DNA of 64,000 nucleotides from Pseudorhodoferax soli (GTDB lineage Bacteria; Pseudomonadota; Gammaproteobacteria; Burkholderiales; Burkholderiaceae_C), in contig NZ_QPJK01000011.1 in assembly GCF_003337555.1 (NCBI RefSeq), positions 124,001-188,000 on the forward strand, in the 5' to 3' direction. Within the stretch, counting starts at the first letter, position 1. Every line of letters begins with the position of its first letter. This document shows, piece by piece, positions 58,832-64,000 of this stretch. Under the pieces are notes generated by a model. It had not been told where the DNA came from and did not search any database. It saw only the letters and a list, made by a program, of their open reading frames with translations. The position numbers and the translations under genes are program-made.

Positions 58832-59972
58832 GCTCAGACTGCGCAGGTAAAACCGCTGAGCTTACATGTTGGCCACTGGGGTGGGGCAGCTCGGTTCCGC
58901 AAGCTGCCAGCACCTCGGCCTCAGCAGGTGCTTGGAGCAGGGGACGAACGCTGCCTGCGGTGCAGGGAGCATCCCGTTCGTGGCGGTAGTGTCGGCCGCG
59001 AGGATGGTGCCGCTCGATCAGCTCGCACAGCACGCTCATGCGGGTTCGGATGTAGACCGTGGTCGTGCTGAGCGTGCTGTGCCCCAGGAGGGTCTGCAAG
59101 GACCGCAGGTTCATGCCGCGGTCCTTCAGGTGGGTCGCGAACGCATGGCGCAGCACGTGCGGCGTCACGAGCGCGAGGCTGGCGGTCTCCGCGTGCTTGC
59201 GCACGAGCTGGCGCAGATGGGAGTAGCGCATGCTCATCAAAGAAGTGGGGTGCACGAACACGGCATCGGTCTCCTGCTCGCCCTTCGCCCTCGCCAGAAG
59301 GACGTCTCTTCCCCTGCGCAGGTACTCCTCGAGCCAGTACCCGGCGTGCTCGCCGTAGATCACCAGGCGCTCGCGCGCGCCCTTGCCGGTCACGGCGATG
59401 GCGCATTCCGCACGTTGGAGCTGGTGCAGTCTGAGCCCCACCAGCTCATCGGCCCGCAAGCCTGTTGCATAGAGCAGCTCGAGCACCGCGCGATCGCGCA
59501 GTCCGAGGGCCGTTGCCGTGTTTGGCGCCGACAGAAGGCGCTCAACCTGCGACTCCGTCGGCGCGTAGGGCTTCGATAGTGGCGGCGTGCGCATGGACGC
59601 AAGCCTCGACGTGATGTCGGTTTCGACCAGCTGCTCGTTCAACGCCCATCGGTACAACCGCTTCAACATCCAACGGCGGCTCGCCATCGTTGAGGCGGCA
59701 GCGCTGGTGAACTTGGACAGGTACTTGCGCAGATCGTCCTCGCTCGCATGGCGCCAAGTGCGCGCGCGCTCGCGCGATAGCCAGTGGGCCAGCTCGGTGA
59801 CCAGGCGCTGCAGCTTGACGAGCGTCGATGCAGCCAGGCCCTCGCACTGGGCGGCATACAAGAAATCCTGCAGGTGTGTGTCGAGCAGAGCGCCGCGAGC
59901 TGCTTGCGTTGGCGCCCGGAACAAGTTGCCCAGCACGGAATGGCCGCGGCCGCGCGGCTTGGAAATTGACAT
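58575..59972 (-). CDS. Tyrosine recombinase (XerC/XerD-like) with long C-terminal readthrough
   Basis: 465 aa in the open frame; the canonical enzyme is residues 1 to about 330. The N-terminal SAM-like domain covers about 30-125. All catalytic residues of the family are present: R173 (ATGLRADEL), K197, H272 and R275 (TPHVLRHAFATHL), H298 (LLGHSTLSTTTVY) and Y307. After ELIERHHPRG, where such proteins normally stop, the frame stays open for about 135 low-quality codons that run across the H-NS gene in another frame. This suggests a lost stop codon or an overlapping extension. It may resolve dimers of the excised element or move an integron-like unit. It need not be the ICE integrase. Confidence 0.85.
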   Translation of the reverse strand: MSISKPRGRGHSVLGNLFRAPTQAARGALLDTHLQDFLYAAQCEGLAASTLVKLQRLVTELAHWLSRERARTWRHASEDDLRKYLSKFTSAAASTMASRRWMLKRLYRWALNEQLVETDITSRLASMRTPPLSKPYAPTESQVERLLSAPNTATALGLRDRAVLELLYATGLRADELVGLRLHQLQRAECAIAVTGKGARERLVIYGEHAGYWLEEYLRRGRDVLLARAKGEQETDAVFVHPTSLMSMRYSHLRQLVRKHAETASLALVTPHVLRHAFATHLKDRGMNLRSLQTLLGHSTLSTTTVYIRTRMSVLCELIERHHPRGRHYRHERDAPCTAGSVRPLLQAPAEAEVLAACGTELPHPSGQHVSSAVLPAQSEHVVVSRTDGAKEEPGRADRQGSQSGGSHRAGRYPRPNRRVRVYGPRSLPMARAQEKGSSQVLRRADRSDVVRQRQAAQMDPGQGP

Positions 59973-60122
59973 CTCCCTCCCACCAGTTGCATCAAGGGGG
60001 TGGACGTGTCAAGCGTTAAACGCCATCTACGTCCAGACGTTTGATTGATGCACACGGTCGCCGCGTCTTCTAGATTACTTCTACGGCAATCGAACTGCAA
60101 CACCGACAAAAGCGGGCGCATC

Positions 60123-61004
60123 ATGACCAAGAAGCCATCGACAGCAAAACGAAATAGTTCACATTTACTCCGATGGGGAGTCGGTGCTTTCAGCACTGTG
60201 TCAGCGAAGTCCGCTATGCACTTTGGAGCACAGCGGTCGGCGATAGCCAGGTCTTTGCTGCAAGGGCTAGCAGGCGTTTTGGCCCTGATGCTGAGCACTG
60301 GTGCGGTCTCCGAGCCGATTCCCAAGGCTCAGGCAGAGCGGCTGCGGCAATCGATTGCCGCGTTGAGCCAGGGCAAGGTGGCCGCCGAAGACGTGTCGCG
60401 CACACCGATACCGGGGATTTTTCAGGTATTTTCAGACGGCGAGATCTTCTACGTCGATTCGACCGGTCGCTACAGTTTCGTGGGCGGCTCCATGATCGAC
60501 ATGCAGCAACAGCGCGATCTCACGGCCACCGAGCTCGATCGCGTCCATGCGATCCCGTTCGATCGGCTGCCCCTGCAGCTGGCCATCAAAGAGGTGCGGG
60601 GCAACGGCACGCGCAACCTGGCGGTGTTCGAGGACCCCAACTGTCCTATCTGCAAGGTCTTCACGAAGTTCCTGGACCAGATCGACGACGTGACCATCTA
60701 CCGTTTCATGTACCCCGTCATCGCGCCGCAGTCCGAAGCCTTGGCGCAGAGCGCATGGTGCGCGCGGGACCGCGCTGTTGCGTGGCGCGACGTCATGGCG
60801 GGCGCCCGCAACGGGCAGGCGCCTGGAACCGGGGCAGCATCTTGCGACACGAGCGGCTTGGCGGCGATCGTGCAGTTTGGTGAGGCGAACCGGATCAACA
60901 ACACCCCGACCGTGATCCTCGGCGGCGGCAAGCGGCTCGTAGGTGCGACGCCGCCTGAATTGTTCATGCAGGAACTGGAACAGGGCGGTCGTCGCCCGAA
61001 CTAG
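60123..61004 (+). CDS. DsbC-like thiol-disulfide isomerase of the conjugation region
   Basis: 293 aa. The hydrophobic signal segment is unusually far in (about 47-62: LLQGLAGVLALMLSTGA), so a start at Met32 may be the real one. The DsbC-type N-terminal domain (TPIPGIFQVFSDGEIFYVDS) is followed by the thioredoxin fold with CPIC at 174-177 (FEDPNCPICKVFTKFL) and a cis-Pro region NNTPTVILGGG. It shuffles disulfides in the periplasm. The Cys-rich TraU-like and TIGR03755 proteins are likely clients. Confidence 0.87.
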   Translation: MTKKPSTAKRNSSHLLRWGVGAFSTVSAKSAMHFGAQRSAIARSLLQGLAGVLALMLSTGAVSEPIPKAQAERLRQSIAALSQGKVAAEDVSRTPIPGIFQVFSDGEIFYVDSTGRYSFVGGSMIDMQQQRDLTATELDRVHAIPFDRLPLQLAIKEVRGNGTRNLAVFEDPNCPICKVFTKFLDQIDDVTIYRFMYPVIAPQSEALAQSAWCARDRAVAWRDVMAGARNGQAPGTGAASCDTSGLAAIVQFGEANRINNTPTVILGGGKRLVGATPPELFMQELEQGGRRPN

Positions 61005-61023
61005 ACACGGAGATCCAACGCTC

Positions 61024-61638
61024 ATGCGAACCAGCTACCGACGGCCGTCCCTGCGCGGTGCACAGATGCGCGCTGTCCTTACCGCCGCGAGCCTGCTGAC
61101 GGCTGCCGCCGGTCCCACCTGGGCACAACAGCCGGCGCTGCAATGGCAACCGATGCGAGAGGCTGCATTCAGTGCACCCAGGGCACGCCCGACGGCTTCG
61201 CCGCAGGAGCACGCTGTTCTGCAGCGGCTGTGGGCGAAGGAGCTTGCTGGCGCTCGTGAGATGGGGCCCGGGGTTCCGTACCCGAGTGCAGCCCTCCTGG
61301 GAACGGCCCAGGCCGCAGGGCAGCACTTCGTCTTCACGATCTACGCAAGAGCGGGATACGAGCCGTGCGAGCCCGCACTGAATGGCGCCTCGGTGGAGTA
61401 CAGCCACTGGGTGTGTCCCTTGCGCGTTGCCCGACTGCAGGACGCGCAAGACCAAGTGTTGGCGGTTCGTGACGTCCCCGGCTACTGCATGCTGTGGGGA
61501 GACAGCAAGGATGCCCCGCGCGCGCAGAACCGCGTCGAGTTCGCCTACGACACCAAAGCGGCGACTCTCCACCTGCGTACCGTCGAGCACGGCAAGGTGG
61601 TGCCGCAATGCAGCCGAAGCGTTCGGCTCGCTGGGTAG
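61024..61638 (+). CDS. Secreted protein of unknown function in the conjugation region
   Basis: 204 aa. The signal peptide (VLTAASLLTAAAGPTWAQ) is followed by a soluble domain with AVLQRLWAKELAGAREMGPG, HFVFTIYARAGYEPCEPALN, EYSHWVCPLRVARLQDAQDQ and a C-terminal VPQCSRSVRLAG. Four Cys residues suggest disulfides, in keeping with the DsbC-like gene 19 bases upstream. It overlaps the next gene by about 30 bases. No family recognised. Confidence 0.65.
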   Translation: MRTSYRRPSLRGAQMRAVLTAASLLTAAAGPTWAQQPALQWQPMREAAFSAPRARPTASPQEHAVLQRLWAKELAGAREMGPGVPYPSAALLGTAQAAGQHFVFTIYARAGYEPCEPALNGASVEYSHWVCPLRVARLQDAQDQVLAVRDVPGYCMLWGDSKDAPRAQNRVEFAYDTKAATLHLRTVEHGKVVPQCSRSVRLAG

Positions 61639-62549
61639 TCATGCCCGCGCGATCACTGCGGATGGCAATGCTGGCAATGCTGTTGCCGCTCATGGCCTGG
61701 GCTGTGACCGTGACGGCCGAGCAGATCATGGCGGCGGTCCGCGCCGCCCCCAATGCGACGCAATGGCTGCGCGACAACGCAGCCGCGGTTGCCAACCTGG
61801 CGATCCGGGTGGAAAGCAGCGGCAACACGGAGGCCTATAACGGCTCCTGTTGCTACGGCGTCCTGCAGATGAATCAGACCAACATCCAGGCCTATACCAA
61901 CCTGACGCCGGAGCAGTACCGGCAGTCCAGCCTGCAAACACAGGTCGACGCCTGGGTCAGGTTGACAGTGGACGCTCTGAGGGCCAGGGCACCCCGGACG
62001 CTCGCCGGCATGGGAACGTTCGACGGTCGCGCCGCAGATGCCCATCTGGTGCTGGCCTGCGTACAGCTCGGAATCGGGAATTGCCAGCGGATGATCAACA
62101 GCGGCAGCTGCAGCGGGTTCGCTGATTCCAACGGCACAACGATCTGCTCGATGGCAGACCGCCTGGCCGGCGTGACACCGAATCCGGGGACCGGGCCCAT
62201 TCCGCCGAACCCGGGGACTCCCGGGAACGGCACGGGCGGCGGGACGGTGAGCGCTCCCGTGCCGGTCTACGTGCCAAGCTGCATTCAGGACGGCTATGGC
62301 GGCTGCGTGTCCATCACGCAGGCGATCGACCAGGGCTTCGCGCAGGGATCAGGCGCATCCATGACCGACATGAAGCGCCTGATCTACGCGATCGTTGCAA
62401 CCTCGATGGCCCTGGTCCTGCTGTCGTCGAGTCGCAAGACCTGGCGGCTGTTCAGCAAGGGACGCATTCCTGCGGCCAGCCTGCTGGTGAGCTGGAAGGG
62501 CGCGGCCGTGGCGATGACTGTGCTGCTGGTGATCCTCACGATGCTCTGA
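61608..62549 (+). CDS. Lytic transglycosylase-like protein with C-terminal membrane segments
   Basis: 313 aa from ATG 61608; ATG 61641 is an alternative that begins closer to the signal peptide (LRMAMLAMLLPLMAWAVTVT). The SLT-like domain has catalytic-type E69 in LAIRVESSGNTEAYNGSCCY, followed by GVLQMNQTNIQAY. A Gly/Pro-rich linker (about 195-225) and a C-terminal pair of helices (LIYAIVATSMALVLLSSSRK, KGAAVAMTVLLVILTML) would anchor it in the inner membrane. It is a second wall-opening enzyme of the ICE, unlike the soluble one at 39274. Confidence 0.78.
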   Translation: MQPKRSARWVVMPARSLRMAMLAMLLPLMAWAVTVTAEQIMAAVRAAPNATQWLRDNAAAVANLAIRVESSGNTEAYNGSCCYGVLQMNQTNIQAYTNLTPEQYRQSSLQTQVDAWVRLTVDALRARAPRTLAGMGTFDGRAADAHLVLACVQLGIGNCQRMINSGSCSGFADSNGTTICSMADRLAGVTPNPGTGPIPPNPGTPGNGTGGGTVSAPVPVYVPSCIQDGYGGCVSITQAIDQGFAQGSGASMTDMKRLIYAIVATSMALVLLSSSRKTWRLFSKGRIPAASLLVSWKGAAVAMTVLLVILTML

Positions 62550-62605
62550 GCATCGACCGAGCGCCTGCGATGGGCCGCGCCTAGACGCTCCCCGCGCGAG
62601 GCGCC

Positions 62606-62962
62606 TTAGACCGCCAGGGTTTGCGGATTGACGCCGCTCTCCACAGCGGCCACGTACCAGCCGGGACGCTTGCCCACGCCTGTCCAGGTCTTGCCAGTGG
62701 CGGGGTCCTTGTACTTCGCCACGTTGGCCGCCTTGGCGCCAGGCGCAGCTTTGACCTTGGCCGCCCTGCCCTTGCCTTTGGTTCCACCAAAGAGATCGTC
62801 TGGCGTGAGGCCATAGACCGCAATGGCCTCTCGAATGCGGCCGATCACGTCCCTGACTTCTTGCTCTTTGAGCGCCTCGGCTTTCGATTGCAGCTCAGCG
62901 ATCTGCTTCTGCATTTCGGCATAGGTCGATGGAGTGGAAGTCTGGGCTTTAGCTCTTGGCAT
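62606..62962 (-). CDS. H-NS family DNA-binding protein (second of two)
   Basis: 118 aa. The N-terminal coiled coil (YAEMQKQIAELQSKAEALKE, then QEVRDVIGRIREAIAVYG) is joined by a Lys/Ala/Gly linker to the DNA-binding end YKDPATGKTWTGVGKRPGWY (motif TWTGVGKRPGW, 92-102). It differs clearly from the 92-aa paralogue at 58553 in length and linker. It marks the end of the conjugation-related block and precedes the cargo-like genes. Confidence 0.88.
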   Translation of the reverse strand: MPRAKAQTSTPSTYAEMQKQIAELQSKAEALKEQEVRDVIGRIREAIAVYGLTPDDLFGGTKGKGRAAKVKAAPGAKAANVAKYKDPATGKTWTGVGKRPGWYVAAVESGVNPQTLAV

Positions 62963-63333
62963 GGCGTGCGCATGTGGTGGGAATGACCTGCATATTAGCT
63001 GGCTCAGTGAAACGCAACAAATTTGAATTCAAACAAGCGCTCACTCAAGCGGCACGACCTCGGCGTCGAAGTGGCACAAACGAACTCGGCAATCACTCCC
63101 CCGACATCCCGTGACCCCACTTTGACGCCACGGATAACAGAAGATACTCAGCACTCAACAGCGCTTGCACGTGTGCCTTGAGGTCAGCCAACTGGGCTGG
63201 CGGAGGCGTGGCCTCGAATGTGAGGCGGGTTTCTTGTTGACAGAAGATTCAATTGCGAAATGGGGGAGCCTACTTCAGCAGGGGCTTGTGCATGAAGCGT
63301 AGTCTCAAGGGCTGAGTGAGCGGCGGGCTTCGC
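62963..63333. other. Non-coding gap between the H-NS gene and the terminal cargo gene
   Basis: About 370 bases without a credible gene. The part next to the H-NS start (62990-63035) is AT-richer (GCAACAAATTTGAATTCAAAC) and may hold its promoter or an autoregulatory site. No terminator or repeat stands out. Confidence 0.45.
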
Positions 63334-63978
63334 TCAACTGTGGCGCTTGAGCCCCACAAACTCCAGCATCAAATGATGGCAGATGAAGTCTTGGGCATAC
63401 GGCTTTCCAGCGGGGGGCGTCCGGACGTGATAGGAAATTCGGTGCGCACGCGCGGATGAAGGGCCACCCACCGGGTGGAGCATGCATCCCAATTTCTTGC
63501 CGATGCCGTCTAGTGCATCCGACGTGTTTCCGCTCAGCAAGTAGCCAAGCATGGCCGCTGATCCGGTGAAAGGCGCGTAGCGGCAGGTTAGGAACTGCTG
63601 CCTGATGTCGTCCAGGTACTCCGAGATCCTTCCGGCGGTCTCTAGTACCTTCGCCTCCAAGGGCCACATCAATCGTTCGTCTGACCGAAGTACAAACGCG
63701 ATGTCGTACTGGGGCGGCTGCGCTGGCGGCGCCGCCATGGTCTCGTGTTCATAAGCGCCATGTTGAACTCGAAAGGGTTCATCGCCCGTCATCGCATCGT
63801 TGATGCGGGCTTCTAGCCGCTGGGTGATGCTGCGTTCCAGGTCGCGGGTGTCAATAGTCGGCGGTGATGCCCGCATGTCGTCATAAGCAGTCCAGACGAG
63901 TGCCAGGAGCCTGTCTGCGGGTGCCTGCATCCATGCCCTTGCTAAGGCGATGAACGCCGGGTCTGCAGAGATCGTCAT
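63334..63978 (-). CDS. Hypothetical protein with PD-(D/E)XK nuclease-like pattern
   Basis: 214 aa. An N-terminal helix with acidic residues (DLERSITQRLEARIND, E48/E56) is followed by YDIAFVL with D92, then WPLEAKVL with E108-x-K110, then a helix EYLDDIRQQFL. This order (helix Glu, strand Asp, strand ExK, helix) is the core pattern of PD-(D/E)XK nucleases. The rest (GSAAMLGYLLSGNTSDALDG, VRTPPAGKPYAQDFICHHLM) is unfamiliar. Its ATG overlaps the stop of an upstream minus-strand gene (ATGA). Position in the cargo end of an ICE suggests a defence or restriction role; that is inference from pattern and place only. Confidence 0.55.
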   Translation of the reverse strand: MTISADPAFIALARAWMQAPADRLLALVWTAYDDMRASPPTIDTRDLERSITQRLEARINDAMTGDEPFRVQHGAYEHETMAAPPAQPPQYDIAFVLRSDERLMWPLEAKVLETAGRISEYLDDIRQQFLTCRYAPFTGSAAMLGYLLSGNTSDALDGIGKKLGCMLHPVGGPSSARAHRISYHVRTPPAGKPYAQDFICHHLMLEFVGLKRHS

Positions 63979-64000
63979 TGGATGACTCGTGCAGTATCGT
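63975..64000 (-). CDS. 3' end of a gene entering from beyond the window
   Basis: On the minus strand the last 24 coding bases read D-T-A-R-V-I-Q-stop, with the TGA (63977-63975) overlapping the ATG of the nuclease-like gene by the classic ATGA arrangement. Too little is visible to name the product. It indicates a coupled two-gene unit. Confidence 0.4.

Larger units (their letters stand above)
20271..64000. mobile_element. Integrative and conjugative element, GI type (PFL_4669-PFL_4712 / ICEHin1056-like); right end outside window
   Basis: The parA-parB-DUF2857-STY4528-PFL_4669-DUF3158-ssb module, the MobH relaxase and the ordered set of TIGR037xx-type conjugation proteins from PilL to TraG define this family. 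The order of the conjugation genes matches what is known for it. GC is lower than in the catabolic half. The left end is taken at parA but could be up to about 1 kb further left. The right end and the element's own integrase were not found before base 64000. The tyrosine recombinase at 58575-59972 sits internally and is XerC/D-sized, so it need not be the integrase. Confidence 0.85.

Noticed and set aside
58575-59972. Calling the tyrosine recombinase the ICE integrase
   Set aside because: It is XerC/D-sized, lies internally behind the conjugation operon rather than next to an attachment site, and no attachment repeat was seen beside it.

Overview
The window is GC-rich, gene-dense DNA from a betaproteobacterium, most likely Burkholderiales and probably Comamonadaceae. 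The basis is the GC content, a DUF4148 secreted protein, small H-NS proteins with a C-terminal TW(S/T)GxGKxPxW motif, and the type of conjugative element present. This placement is inference; no rRNA or tRNA gene was seen. The window has two unlike halves joined at about 18-20 kb.

Left half (1-18.9 kb): a chromosomal catabolic island. It begins with decayed remains of an aldehyde dehydrogenase and a TonB-dependent receptor. The first gene set, all on +, is a Gfo/Idh/MocA oxidoreductase, a TIM-barrel sugar isomerase/epimerase, a DUF4432 aldose-epimerase-like protein, a LacI regulator and an SDR dehydrogenase. An IS110-family element sits between the first two genes. A tandem LacI-type operator (TTAGCGCTAA twice) precedes a complete ABC sugar importer (binding protein, two permeases, ATPase). 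After a 236-bp MITE-like element come a family III CoA-transferase, a binding-protein-like protein without a signal peptide, an enoyl-CoA hydratase, an FAH-fold dehydratase/hydrolase and a second LacI regulator. Together they look like uptake, oxidation/isomerisation, dehydration and CoA-linked breakdown of a sugar or sugar acid that I cannot name.

Right half (about 20.3 kb to the window end): most of an integrative and conjugative element of the GI type (the PFL_4669-PFL_4712 / ICEHin1056-like family). Its maintenance and replication module is parA, a ParB-family protein, DUF2857, two winged-helix proteins flanking a STY4528-type replication protein, a PFL_4669-family protein, DUF3158 and SSB. 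A MobH relaxase lies on the minus strand. A nearly contiguous type G conjugation operon runs from 36.8 to 58.1 kb, from the PilL-like protein through TraD, pilin-like and membrane proteins, the VirB4 ATPase and TraU-like proteins to TraG. Then come a tyrosine recombinase, two H-NS-like proteins, a DsbC-like thiol protein and a second lytic transglycosylase. No DnaB or TopB gene was seen, and the site-specific integrase end and the right boundary lie outside the window or are unrecognised.

The window ends in what may be accessory cargo: a protein with a PD-(D/E)XK nuclease-like pattern, translationally coupled to a gene that enters from beyond the edge. The items most worth a second look are the strongly structured non-coding end of the IS110 element (possible bridge RNA), the signal-less binding-protein-like gene in the CoA operon, the MITE that duplicates a stop codon, the iterated inverted repeats in the ICE replication module, the mutually exclusive hairpins before the gene at 29658, and the terminal nuclease-like pair.
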